Source: Alphaproteobacteria bacterium
GTDB taxonomy: Bacteria > Pseudomonadota > Alphaproteobacteria > Micropepsales > Micropepsaceae
Assembly: GCA_015654715.1 (NCBI GenBank)
Contig: JAATGK010000307.1
Coordinates: 1 to 12,207 of the forward strand
DNA: 12,207 nucleotides
Direction of reading: 5' to 3'
Under the pieces are notes generated by a model. It searched no databases and was not told the origin of the DNA. It saw only the letters and a program-made list of their open reading frames with translations. Both the position numbers and the translations under genes were made by a program. The stretch's first letter is position 1; every line of letters starts with the position of its first letter. Below, in pieces: positions 1 through 7,057 of the stretch.

Positions 1-399
1 CTGCATCAGCGTGGCGCGCGCCTGGTCGAGCTGGGCCTGAATCTGGCCGGTGTTGATCTGCGCCAGCCTTTGGCCTTTCGCGACATGGTCGTTGTAGTCG
101 ACATAGAGTTCGTCGATGCGGCCCGACTCTTCCGAACCGACGTCGACAGATACCCGCGGGGCCAATTTGCCGGTGGCGCTGATCGACAGCGTCAGGCCGC
201 CTTTGCCGACCGGCTGAAATTCGTAACTCGGCTTCGGTTTGTTGATCATCCCCCAAGCGACGAAAATGACGACGACGAGGACGATGCCGCCGACCCACCA
301 CATCCACGACCGGATTCGCCGTTTCGGTTTGGAATGCTTCAGCCCCAGGCGCTCGCCGATGGCGGAACCGGATTCCGATTCCCTGAATTGATCGTTCAC
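1..399 (-). CDS. HlyD/MacA-type periplasmic adaptor subunit of an efflux pump (3'-truncated by window edge)
   Basis: Seen: the complementary strand opens with GTG at 399 and stays open for 133 codons to the window edge, so only the N-terminus is present. GGAGG (minus strand) ends 5 nt before the GTG and supports this start. A basic cytoplasmic segment (KPKRRIR, about residues 24-30) precedes one hydrophobic helix (about 32-52). After it comes an SATGKLAP stretch, then VDVGSEESGRIDELYVDYND and HVAKGQRLAQINT. This is the biotinyl-lipoyl-like half-motif of MacA-type membrane fusion proteins, and an alpha-hairpin region begins at QIQAQLDQARA. Known for the family: such adaptors bridge an inner-membrane ABC (MacB) or RND transporter to an outer-membrane channel. 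Inferred: the transporter gene lies downstream, outside the window. Family call is secure; the exporter type (MacAB-like) and substrate are not shown. Confidence 0.88.
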   Translation of the reverse strand, partial: MNDQFRESESGSAIGERLGLKHSKPKRRIRSWMWWVGGIVLVVVIFVAWGMINKPKPSYEFQPVGKGGLTLSISATGKLAPRVSVDVGSEESGRIDELYVDYNDHVAKGQRLAQINTGQIQAQLDQARATLMQ

Positions 400-490
400 G
401 GCCCCCTCCGGATGCGGCACGCCCCCAGAGATAGGAAGCGTCAACCGATAGTTTAAGGTCCTCACGTCAAATTTGTGTCTACCGCGGCCT

Positions 491-512
491 TTTGCCGGGG
501 TGGGGCGGCAAA
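491..512. repeat. Inverted repeat/hairpin with G-rich loop in divergent intergenic region
   Basis: Seen: TTTGCCG (491-497) and CGGCAAA (506-512) are perfect 7-bp inverted arms around the 8-nt loop GGGTGGGG. It lies between the divergent adaptor gene (start 399) and the unknown gene (start 647). There is no T-tract on either side, so an operator or a 5'-UTR hairpin is likelier than a terminator. Function is inferred only. Confidence 0.45.
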
Positions 513-514
513 TA

Positions 515-548
515 GTTAACAAAATGAGTGACGTTAACCATTTGTTAC
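515..548. promoter_or_regulatory. Paired GTTAAC palindromes and a CtrA-like box (TTAA-N7-TTAC)
   Basis: Seen: GTTAAC occurs at 515-520 and 533-538, 18 bp apart. From 534 the sequence reads TTAACCATTTGTTAC, that is TTAA, seven bases, TTAC. This is one mismatch from the alphaproteobacterial CtrA consensus TTAA-N7-TTAA. AT-rich sequence of this kind stands out in the GC-rich surroundings and sits about 100 bp upstream of the start at 647. Known: CtrA controls cell-cycle and motility genes in many alphaproteobacteria. Its role here is an inference from motif match and position. Confidence 0.35.
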
Positions 549-646
549 GCACGTTCCAGACAAAGCGTGGGTGCCCCCGTCGCGTTAGACGATAGAAAAT
601 CGAAGAATGGCAAAATCGACGACGGTCCTGGGGTCGGCTGGGGTCG

Positions 647-1831
647 ATGGGGTGTGAAGTTATGGGTCCAACAGCGGCGTTTCGCGAACGCAAGGAAGTT
701 CGCAGCTTCCAGAAGTTGCGGCGGACGAGTTCGGGGCGAGTCCTCAATCTCATCAACCTTACCGATGCCGCCACCACCGCGGGGACGACGGGCGACAAGC
801 GCAAGCCGGCGGTCAAGACGCTGTTCTATAACGCCGTACTGAACTACACGATTCTGACCAAGCATAACCTGCGCGACAACGAACACGATTTGTTCGTACG
901 CCCGCTTCACGTCGCCACCAAGATCTTCATTCCGTTCGATCCCCGGCGCCTGGAAATCGGCGGCCGCTCTTTTTTCATCGAGGAAGCCCAGTTCAAGGAT
1001 CACATGCGCGAGCTGCTGCGCCTCGACATAGCGACCGGCGACAAGCACGTCGCGCACGACATCAAGGTGCTTGAGGCCTTGAGCCGTTCGCCGACGCTCG
1101 ATCCGTTCATCATTACCGAGTGCCTGCGCGCCGACGGCCTCCGCGTCGAACCGGCCTTTTTCGCCGAAAGCTACGCGCTCGTCACCAAGTCGTCCGCCGA
1201 CGTGTTCGACGTGTTCAAGCCGCTGATCCAGAAGGCCCTGGGCAAGGTCGCTTCGCCTGAAGAGATGACCCGCTTCGTCGATCAGGTATGGAACGTGACG
1301 GAGGCGACGACCGACAACCTTTTCCTCGAAGCGCTGCAGATTCCGCGCTCGGAATGGGCCAACGTCATCTTCGCCTGGAAGGCGCTGATCTATTACGATT
1401 TGGTTTCGCGCGGCACCGGCGACCGGCTCAACAAGGTGCTGAAGGTTCTGCAAGGCACGACGCCGAAGATTCGGGCCTCCAATGCCGATCTCGCCCATAT
1501 CGGGGAACTGAAACGCGAATTGGCGCGCAACCTCTACAAGCTGCATGACGGCTCGACCGTTTACATCCACAACGCCTTGAAGCGGCTGGTCGCGGCCATC
1601 ATCAGCAAGTCGGGCACGGCGGGCGCGTCGGAGATTTCGGATTCGCTGCGCGACATGGCGCAACACATCTCAGCCGTCGGCATGAATGTCGTGCTGTTCG
1701 ATCAGGTGACGGGCTACTTTTTATATCTCTATCCCAAACCGACGACCAACCTCGTCGATCCCGAAGACCTCGAGTGCGAACTCTCGAATCTGTGCGAAAT
1801 CGTCGAACTGCGCGACGGCGACGTGCGCTGA
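647..1831 (+). CDS. Conserved-looking hypothetical protein, unknown family (394 aa)
   Basis: I do not recognise this family. Seen: an open frame of 394 residues with ordinary amino-acid balance, no signal peptide and no membrane helix, so probably cytoplasmic. The first 30 residues are basic (RERKEVRSFQKLRRTSSGR). Residues about 50-150 look alpha/beta (FVRPLHVATKIFIPFDPRR, then GGRSFFIEE). From about 160 to 335 the protein is mainly helical, with acidic and basic heptad-like stretches. The C-terminus is acidic (VDPEDLECELSNLCEIVELRD). An equally plausible start is the ATG at 662, 5 codons downstream; neither start has a clear Shine-Dalgarno sequence. The opposite-strand frame over the same DNA is Arg/Gly-rich and looks like a GC shadow, so the plus-strand reading is preferred. 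It is monocistronic: divergent from the efflux adaptor, convergent with the Lrp-type gene. A CtrA-like box upstream is the only hint of regulation. Confidence 0.8.
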   Translation: MGCEVMGPTAAFRERKEVRSFQKLRRTSSGRVLNLINLTDAATTAGTTGDKRKPAVKTLFYNAVLNYTILTKHNLRDNEHDLFVRPLHVATKIFIPFDPRRLEIGGRSFFIEEAQFKDHMRELLRLDIATGDKHVAHDIKVLEALSRSPTLDPFIITECLRADGLRVEPAFFAESYALVTKSSADVFDVFKPLIQKALGKVASPEEMTRFVDQVWNVTEATTDNLFLEALQIPRSEWANVIFAWKALIYYDLVSRGTGDRLNKVLKVLQGTTPKIRASNADLAHIGELKRELARNLYKLHDGSTVYIHNALKRLVAAIISKSGTAGASEISDSLRDMAQHISAVGMNVVLFDQVTGYFLYLYPKPTTNLVDPEDLECELSNLCEIVELRDGDVR

Positions 1832-1893
1832 TTTTTCTGCCCTCGCGCGCGTGACAATCTCTCCACCGGTACGCAGAGCGCGGGGGAAGTGGA

Positions 1894-1911
1894 TCGGCGC
1901 GACAGCGCCGA
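1894..1911. terminator. GC-rich hairpin between convergent genes, possible bidirectional terminator
   Basis: Seen: TCGGCGC (1894-1900) and GCGCCGA (1905-1911) form a perfect 7-bp stem closed by the tetraloop GACA. A second small repeat, GAAG-GGGG-CTTC, follows at 1915-1926. The hairpin sits between the convergent stops at 1831 and 1931. Neither strand has a U-tract after the stem, so intrinsic termination would be weak; it may instead stabilise mRNA 3' ends or assist Rho-dependent termination. Confidence 0.4.
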
Positions 1912-1930
1912 GCCGAAGGGGGCTTCCAAC

Positions 1931-2353
1931 CTAAAAATTATAGCTCGATAGCAGCAGGCTGGTCTCCGACGCGGTTACGCCGGCGATCTGGCGGATACGG
2001 TGCAGCACGCGATCGAATTCTTGCAGGTTCTCGGTCGCCAGTTCGATCACCATGTCCCAGCGGCCGTTGGTGGTGTGGACCGCGCGCACCTCGGGGAATT
2101 TGCGCAGCTCGTCGAGGATGCGGTCGGAGCGCTCGCCTTCCACCCCGATCATCATGGTGGCGCGGATGCGCGGGATGCCGGCATCGGGTTTGGCCCGCAC
2201 CGTGAAGCCTTCGATGGTGCCGTGTTCGATCAGCCGGTTGATGCGGTTCTGCACCGTGCCGCGGCTGACCCCCAGCTTTTTGGCCAGCGTCGCCACCGGC
2301 AGGCGGGCGTTGTCGCGCAGCAGGCTGACGAGGTGGCGGTCGGTGTCGTCCAT
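1931..2353 (-). CDS. Lrp/AsnC family transcriptional regulator
   Basis: Seen: 140 residues from the ATG at 2353 (MDDTDRHLVSLLRDNARLP). The N-terminal winged HTH covers about residues 3-52, with recognition region LAKKLGVSRGTVQNRINRL and the beta-wing GTIEGFTV. The C-terminal RAM (ligand-binding, oligomerising) domain covers about 63-135 and includes the family-typical GRWDMVIEL and the end ETSLLLSSYNF. In-frame upstream ATGs at 2386 and 2416 would add 11 or 21 residues. I prefer 2353 because the fold begins there and because the inverted repeat at 2371-2411 would otherwise be partly coding; no start has a good Shine-Dalgarno sequence. It is divergent from the arginine-hydrolase/rocD pair. Known: Lrp/AsnC proteins bind amino acids and often control the adjacent amino-acid gene. 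Inferred: it senses arginine or ornithine and may autoregulate. Confidence 0.93.
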   Translation of the reverse strand: MDDTDRHLVSLLRDNARLPVATLAKKLGVSRGTVQNRINRLIEHGTIEGFTVRAKPDAGIPRIRATMMIGVEGERSDRILDELRKFPEVRAVHTTNGRWDMVIELATENLQEFDRVLHRIRQIAGVTASETSLLLSSYNF

Positions 2354-2370
2354 GGCTTTTGCCGAAATGA

Positions 2371-2411
2371 TAGTATTAGCTGACATAATGCCAGAAGTTC
2401 CCGCAATACTA
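2371..2411. promoter_or_regulatory. Inverted repeat TAGTATT-N27-AATACTA in divergent promoter region, candidate Lrp-type operator
   Basis: Seen: TAGTATT at 2371-2377 and its exact complement AATACTA at 2405-2411, separated by 27 bp. The arm centres are about 34 bp apart, roughly three helical turns. The repeat lies between the Lrp-type start (2353) and the hydrolase start (2484), in a distinctly AT-rich patch. Lrp-family octamers commonly bind several AT-rich half-sites on one DNA face. The arms may also contribute -10-like elements to either promoter. Binding is inferred from location and symmetry. Confidence 0.42.
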
Positions 2412-2483
2412 AACACCTTGCTGTCTTTTTGTTAGCGCCTGCCGGGCACATGCTCAGGCGTGAAAAACGGCAGCGAGCGTGAA

Positions 2484-3365
2484 ATGGCCTTTCAGCCCAA
2501 GTTGTTGATGGTGGACCCGTCGCATTTCGAGGTCTCTTACGTGATCAATCCCTGGATGAAGCCCGGGGCGTGGCACGAGGACCCGGCCGGTCATTTGCAT
2601 CAAGCCCGCACCGCCTCTGCCGCGTTGCATAAGGCCCTGGTTGAGGCCGGGGCCGAGGTCCTGACGATGCCGGGCGCGCGCGGGCTGCCGGACATGGTCT
2701 TTCCCGCCAACGCCGCCGTGGTGCTCGACCGCCGCGCCATCGTCGCCCGTTTTGCCTGCGATGAACGCCGGGGCGAAGAGGCGCTGTTCCTCAAGCAGTT
2801 TCGTTCGCTGCAACGGCGCGGGGGGCTCGACACCGTGGTCCAGTATCCCGAAGGCATTTTCCAGGAAGGCGCTGGCGACTGCATCTGGGACGACAGCCGC
2901 CAGCAATTCTGGGCCGGTTATGGCCAGCGCTCGGCGAAAGCCTCGCTGCAAGTGACGGAAGACTTCTTCAACGTGCCGGTGGTGCCGCTGGAGCTGGTCA
3001 GTCCCCGCTTCTATCACCTCGATACCTGCTTCCTGGTGCTGTCGGGTGGCGAAATTCTCTATTACCCGCCGGCGTTTTCCGCCGAAGGCCGTGCCACCAT
3101 CGAAGGCCTCGCGGGCAAAGAGAACGTGCTTGAAGCGACCGACGAAGATGCGGCCGGTTTTTGCGTCAATGCGGTAAATTTCGGCCGCGAAATCATCATG
3201 GCCCGGCCGCCGCGCGCGCTGGTGGAGCGGCTCGAAGCGCGCGGCTATCGCGTCACCGGGGTAGACCTCGATCCGTTCATCCTGTCGGGCGGTGGGGCTT
3301 ATTGCATGACGCTGCGGCTGAACCGCGAGAGTAGTGCTGCGGTTGAGAGAGCTGCGGCCGAGTAA
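2484..3365 (+). CDS. Arginine dihydrolase-like (ArgZ/AgrE-type) hydrolase of the DDAH/amidinotransferase family
   Basis: Seen: 293 residues from ATG 2484. This start places the first strand as PKLLMVDPSHFEVSYVINPW, typical of the family; an in-frame GTG at 2460 would add 8 residues. Motifs in order: PDMVFPAN (69-76), FQEGAGDCIWD (126-136), WAGYGQRS (143-150), FYHLDTCF (176-183; likely catalytic His178), LYYPPAF (192-198), and the C-terminal GGGAYCMTLRL (269-279) with likely nucleophile Cys274. Known: members cleave guanidino groups through a Cys-thiouronium intermediate. DDAH makes citrulline, whereas cyanobacterial ArgZ/AgrE makes ornithine, CO2 and two NH3, needing an Asn that appears to match Asn76. 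Inferred: arginine dihydrolase, because of Asn76, the ArgZ-like motif spelling, and rocD 21 nt downstream, which consumes ornithine. True DDAH activity or arginine deiminase activity is the alternative. The protein lacks the C-terminal domain found in cyanobacterial ArgZ. Confidence 0.85.
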   Translation: MAFQPKLLMVDPSHFEVSYVINPWMKPGAWHEDPAGHLHQARTASAALHKALVEAGAEVLTMPGARGLPDMVFPANAAVVLDRRAIVARFACDERRGEEALFLKQFRSLQRRGGLDTVVQYPEGIFQEGAGDCIWDDSRQQFWAGYGQRSAKASLQVTEDFFNVPVVPLELVSPRFYHLDTCFLVLSGGEILYYPPAFSAEGRATIEGLAGKENVLEATDEDAAGFCVNAVNFGREIIMARPPRALVERLEARGYRVTGVDLDPFILSGGGAYCMTLRLNRESSAAVERAAAE

Positions 3366-3386
3366 CTTATCCGCTGGGAGGATAAG
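3366..3386 (+). promoter_or_regulatory. Intergenic hairpin containing the rocD ribosome-binding site
   Basis: Seen: CTTATCC (3366-3372) and GGATAAG (3380-3386) are perfect 7-bp complementary arms with loop GCTGGGA (3373-3379). The structure starts right after the hydrolase stop codon (TAA, 3363-3365) and ends at the base before the rocD ATG (3387). The rocD Shine-Dalgarno GGGAGG (3376-3381) is split between loop and 3' arm. Inferred: ribosomes finishing the first gene would open the stem and couple rocD translation to it. Confidence 0.5.
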
Positions 3387-4631
3387 ATGGACAAGCTGAC
3401 CAACGCTCCGCTGGAGCGTCCCTTGCGCACGAGCCAAGACATTATCGCTCTCGAAGACGCCTATGGCGCCTCCAACTACAAGCCGCTCGACGTCGTCTTG
3501 ACCCGCGGCGAGGGCGTTTATGTCTGGGATGTCGAAGGGCGGCGTTACCTCGATTGCCTGTCGTCTTATTCGGCGGTCAATCAAGGTCATTGCCATCCCA
3601 AAATTCTGGCGGCGCTGACCGAACAAGCGGCGCGCCTCACGATCACCTCGCGCGCCTTCCGCAACGACCAGCTCGGCCTGTTCTATCAGGAGCTTTGCGC
3701 GCTGACCCATTCGCACAAGGTGCTGCCGATGAATTCCGGCGCCGAGGCGGTGGAGACGGCGCTGAAGCTGGCGCGCAAATGGGGCTATGAGGTCAAAGGC
3801 GTTGGCGAGGATCGCGCCGAAATCATCGTCGCGGCAGAGAATTTCCACGGCCGCACGCTCGCCATCGTCGGCTTCTCGACCGATCCGGTGTCGCGCCAAG
3901 GCTTCGGCCCGTTCGCGCCCGGCTTCCGTGTTGTGCCGTATGGCGATGCCGCCGCGCTCGAAGCTGCCATCGGCGAAAACACCGTTGCCGTGCTGCTGGA
4001 GCCGATCCAAGGCGAAGCCGGGGTGATCATTCCGCCGCCCGGCTATTTGAAACGCGCGCGCGAGCTCTGCACCCAGAACCACGTCATCCTGATCCTCGAC
4101 GAAATCCAGACCGGCCTCGGGCGCACCGGCAAGCTGCTGGCCGAAGAGCATGAGGGGGTCGAAGCCGATCTCACTTTGATCGGCAAGGCGTTGTCGGGCG
4201 GCTTCTATCCGGTCTCGGCGGTGTTATCGAACCGCGAAGTGATGGATGTGCTGAAGCCCGGTGAGCACGGCTCGACCTTCGGCGGCAATCCGTTGGCGTG
4301 TGCGGTGGCGCGCGCCGCGCTCCGCGTGTTGATCGAAGAAGACATGATCGGCAATGCCGCGCGGATGGGCGACACTCTTCTCGCCGCGCTGAAAGACATT
4401 CGTACCGATCGCATCAAAGAGGTGCGCGGCCGCGGCTTGATGATCGCCGTCGAATTGCAGCCCGATGCCGGCGGGGCGCGCCGCAGCGCCGAAGCCCTGA
4501 TGCGCCGCGGCATCCTGTGCAAGGAAACCCACGGCAACATCCTGCGCATCATGCCGCCGCTGGTGATCACGCGGGAACAAATCGACGAAGCGCTGCCCGC
4601 CTTCCGTGCCGTGCTGACGGGCGCTGACTAA
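3387..4631 (+). CDS. rocD: Ornithine aminotransferase (ornithine--oxo-acid transaminase)
   Basis: Catalyses ornithine + 2-oxoglutarate to glutamate-5-semialdehyde + glutamate, PLP-dependent, cytosolic. Seen: 414 residues, the usual class-III aminotransferase length. [13 protein letters not shown] (26-38) matches the OAT substrate-binding N-terminus. NSGAEA (116-121) and FHGRT (153-157) contact [12 protein letters not shown] (205-213) carries the Glu switch residue typical of OAT. LDEIQTG (237-243) holds the PLP-ring Asp238, and Lys267 in [12 protein letters not shown] is the Schiff-base lysine. STFGGNP (296-302) and the C-terminal RGRGLM region are intact. GGGAGG 6 nt before the ATG supports the start. 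It follows the hydrolase gene by 21 nt, so an operon is likely; together they would route arginine through ornithine towards glutamate or proline. The stop codon overlaps that of the convergent membrane-protein gene. A related acetylornithine aminotransferase is less likely given the OAT-specific N-terminus. Confidence 0.95.
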   Translation: MDKLTNAPLERPLRTSQDIIALEDAYGASNYKPLDVVLTRGEGVYVWDVEGRRYLDCLSSYSAVNQGHCHPKILAALTEQAARLTITSRAFRNDQLGLFYQELCALTHSHKVLPMNSGAEAVETALKLARKWGYEVKGVGEDRAEIIVAAENFHGRTLAIVGFSTDPVSRQGFGPFAPGFRVVPYGDAAALEAAIGENTVAVLLEPIQGEAGVIIPPPGYLKRARELCTQNHVILILDEIQTGLGRTGKLLAEEHEGVEADLTLIGKALSGGFYPVSAVLSNREVMDVLKPGEHGSTFGGNPLACAVARAALRVLIEEDMIGNAARMGDTLLAALKDIRTDRIKEVRGRGLMIAVELQPDAGGARRSAEALMRRGILCKETHGNILRIMPPLVITREQIDEALPAFRAVLTGAD

Positions 4632-5017
4632 CGCCCGCTGCGTTCGTCGTCGACCAGGTTTTGCCAGCGCGGCAGGTCGTAGCGCGAAGCTTGCGCGCGC
4701 GAAGTGAACGCCATGAACAATCCGAACATCACGCCCGCCAGCAGCGCAGCGAACGGCAGAATCGTCAGAACCGTGCGCGGCGATGACGGCATGACAAAAA
4801 GATAGAACAAGGCCATCGCGACGCCCCACAGCACGCCGAAGAAAATGCCGGAAAAGAAGAAATTGAACCAGAATCCGGCGAGGATCGGCGGCGGGATCAG
4901 AATGCCCATCCGCCAGGCAAGGCGTTGCAGCGGTGGCGCTTTGGTCAGGTTGGACAGCTTTACGTCTTTCAGTGCCTCCAGCACCCGCGCCAGCATGTCC
5001 GTATGATCTCTGCCCAT
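4628..5017 (-). CDS. Small two-helix inner-membrane protein (DUF6404-like)
   Basis: Function unknown. Seen: 129 residues with a soluble, amphipathic N-terminus (about 1-40, including [18 protein letters not shown]), a long hydrophobic segment (about 45-76, [19 protein letters not shown]) and a second helix (about 83-105). A short C-terminal tail ends with [11 protein letters not shown]. The layout and the [15 protein letters not shown] region resemble DUF6404 proteins; this name is from memory and tentative. The start is well supported: GGAGG (minus strand, 5024-5028) lies 6 nt before the ATG. It begins 27 nt after the S9 peptidase stop on the same strand, so the two are probably co-transcribed. 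Its TAG shares 2 bases with the rocD TAA in a 4-bp tail-to-tail overlap. Confidence 0.82.
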   Translation of the reverse strand: MGRDHTDMLARVLEALKDVKLSNLTKAPPLQRLAWRMGILIPPPILAGFWFNFFFSGIFFGVLWGVAMALFYLFVMPSSPRTVLTILPFAALLAGVMFGLFMAFTSRAQASRYDLPRWQNLVDDERSGR

Positions 5018-5044
5018 CGCGTGCCTCCGTCGCGCTTCGTGTGC

Positions 5045-7000
5045 CTAATTCGGCGGATTGTTCGCCAGCAGGAAGTCGGCCGCCGCCTTCAACATCTTAA
5101 TCCGCGTGACGCCTTTCGACATGTAATGGTCTTCGCCTTCGAGACGCACGAACTCGTACTTCTTGCCGGCCGAATCCATCGCGCTGGCCATCAATACGCT
5201 CTGTTCGAACGGCACGGTGACGTCCTCCTTGCCGTGGATCAGCAGCACGGGAATCGTGATCCGGTCGGCATGGCTGACGGGATTGATGTCGTCGATCTTG
5301 CTGTCGCTGAGATCGGTGACGCCCAGGAACCGCTTCCAGAAGCGGACGCCGGGGTTCTCCCATTTACTCTCGCCTTGCCAGTGACGGACCTGCCGGCGAT
5401 TTTCCGATACGCCGGAGATCGAGATGGCGCAGCGATAGACGCCGGTATCGAGGGTCGCGCCCGCCAGCGCCGCATAGCCGCCGTAACTGGCACCGGCGAT
5501 GCAGACGCGCTTGGGATCGATGATCCCTTGCGCCGCCAGGGCGCGCACGCCATCGGAAAGATCGGTCTGCATCTTCTTGCCGATTTCGCCAAACCCGGCC
5601 CACAACAGATCTTTGCCGAAGCCGTCCGAGCCGCGGAACTCGGGCTGCAGCACGACATAACCGAGCGAGGCAAAGCCCTGCGACAGCCAGTCGAAGCCGG
5701 GATTGTCGCGTGCGTGCGGACCGCCGTGCGGCAGCACGAGCAGCGGCAGGTTTTTGGGATCGCGTCCGACCGGCAGAGTGAGATAGGCGTGGATCGTGCG
5801 GCCGTCGGCGGCCTTGTATTCGATCCATTTTTCCTCAGCGATCTGGGTGATGCCGTCATATTCCGGCGCAATGGGGAAGGCCGTGTGCGCCGTCATGTCG
5901 AGAAAGAAGTAACCGGCGCCATAAGCCGGACCGAAGACTTTCACGACGACTTTCTTGCGATCCTCTGACCAGGAGGCGACATCGACATCGGTGGCGTTCT
6001 TGAACGCCGCTTTGATCGACTGCCACACGGTGTCGCGCGTGGGTTCGAACCAGACGTAGTCGTGCTTATCGACGGAACGCCCGCCGCCGACCGCGTGGCC
6101 GGTATCGCGGTCCACTTCCACGCCATCGATAGCGACATCGCGCCGCCAAGGCGTGCGACTGCCGTCGGCCAGCGAAACCTGCTCGTAAAGCGGACGCTCG
6201 TTCAAATCGTTGGGCAGGCGCATGATGATTGCCTTGCCGTCTTCCGTAAGACCCTCCACGCCCGGCGATTCAATCGGCGACTTGAAGTCGATCGTAATGT
6301 CGTGTCCGCCGGTGCGGTAAATCAGCAGCCGCCACGTTTCATCGCTTTCGAAGTACTGCTCGGTGGCCACGACATTACCGGCCTCGTCGACGACCCAATC
6401 CTCGTCGGTGGCATTGTCTGATTCGCGCGACACCAGTTTGATATCGCCGTCCGCCAAGTCGACACGGAAGAAACCGATTTTGCTGACCGGGCGGTTGGGG
6501 TCCGGAATATAGACGGCAGAGGCGTACACCATGGTGTGTCCGCCGATGATGCGGATGGCACTGGCGCCGCCGCCGATGTTCATCATCACATAGCTCGAGC
6601 CCCCGTTGATGCCCTTCTCAAAGAGGTTGTATTGCGATTTGTTGGTGAGATCGAGCACCTGCGGCACGGCCCACTCTTGGCGTTTGCCGATAAAGCCCTT
6701 GGGGACGGTGTACGACGACGTCGTGATAATGACGTGGGTATTGTCGGCCCATTGCAGCCAGCGCAGCTTCTGGTCGCCGATGTCCACCGTGGCGAGCGGT
6801 GCCGGGGTCCCGAGCTTTTGCACCACGATCCAGCGCTTGGCTTCGCTGGCGCGCACATAGACGATGGACGAGCCGTCCGGCGATAGCGCGACGTGGTCCA
6901 GCGAGGGGAGCCGCCCGTAGGCTTCAAGCGGTGTAGCGCTTACCCTGCCGGCACACATCAACAATGCGGCGAACGTCGCCAGCAAAATCTTCCGTAACAT
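5045..7000 (-). CDS. Secreted S9 family (prolyl oligopeptidase-type) serine peptidase
   Basis: Seen: 651 residues from the ATG at 7000, preceded by an AGGGGG Shine-Dalgarno sequence; the frame continues 34 codons further upstream without a better start. The N-terminus is a signal peptide (MLRKILLATFAALLMCAGRVSA, cleavage near residue 22), so the enzyme should act in the periplasm or outside. Residues about 25-390 form the beta-propeller-like gate (LDHVALSPDGSSIVYVRAS and further repeats). The alpha/beta-hydrolase domain follows: HGGPHARD (425-432, oxyanion region), GASYGGYAAL with nucleophile Ser505, HGKEDVTVPFEQS with Asp593, and GEDHYMS with His625. The triad is complete. Known: S9 peptidases cleave short peptides, often after Pro or Ala. 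It is followed 27 nt later by a small membrane protein and preceded by its own 275-bp intergenic region. Exact specificity (dipeptidyl, oligo- or acylaminoacyl-peptidase) cannot be read. Confidence 0.93.
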   Translation of the reverse strand: MLRKILLATFAALLMCAGRVSATPLEAYGRLPSLDHVALSPDGSSIVYVRASEAKRWIVVQKLGTPAPLATVDIGDQKLRWLQWADNTHVIITTSSYTVPKGFIGKRQEWAVPQVLDLTNKSQYNLFEKGINGGSSYVMMNIGGGASAIRIIGGHTMVYASAVYIPDPNRPVSKIGFFRVDLADGDIKLVSRESDNATDEDWVVDEAGNVVATEQYFESDETWRLLIYRTGGHDITIDFKSPIESPGVEGLTEDGKAIIMRLPNDLNERPLYEQVSLADGSRTPWRRDVAIDGVEVDRDTGHAVGGGRSVDKHDYVWFEPTRDTVWQSIKAAFKNATDVDVASWSEDRKKVVVKVFGPAYGAGYFFLDMTAHTAFPIAPEYDGITQIAEEKWIEYKAADGRTIHAYLTLPVGRDPKNLPLLVLPHGGPHARDNPGFDWLSQGFASLGYVVLQPEFRGSDGFGKDLLWAGFGEIGKKMQTDLSDGVRALAAQGIIDPKRVCIAGASYGGYAALAGATLDTGVYRCAISISGVSENRRQVRHWQGESKWENPGVRFWKRFLGVTDLSDSKIDDINPVSHADRITIPVLLIHGKEDVTVPFEQSVLMASAMDSAGKKYEFVRLEGEDHYMSKGVTRIKMLKAAADFLLANNPPN

Positions 7001-7057
7001 TGAAACCCCCTCTACCCGGATTTCGATCGTATCCGGTCCTCGCTTCGGCACGTGGAG

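Noticed and set aside
607..657. 16-codon frame (ATG 607 to TGA) just before the unknown gene, possible leader peptide
   Set aside because: No ribosome-binding site, no residue bias of an attenuator leader, and it overlaps the start at 647; chance occurrence is likely.
545..1666. 373-codon open frame on the minus strand opposite the unknown gene
   Set aside because: Arg/Gly/Val-rich composition without domain pattern, typical of the antisense of a GC-rich gene; the plus-strand reading has balanced composition.
2454..4151. 565-codon minus-strand frame across the hydrolase and rocD
   Set aside because: It spans two clearly identified plus-strand genes and has shadow composition (rich in Arg, His, Gln, Gly) with no motif.
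4925..5968. 347-codon plus-strand frame opposite the S9 peptidase
   Set aside because: Antisense to the catalytic domain with its complete Ser-Asp-His triad; no recognisable features of its own.
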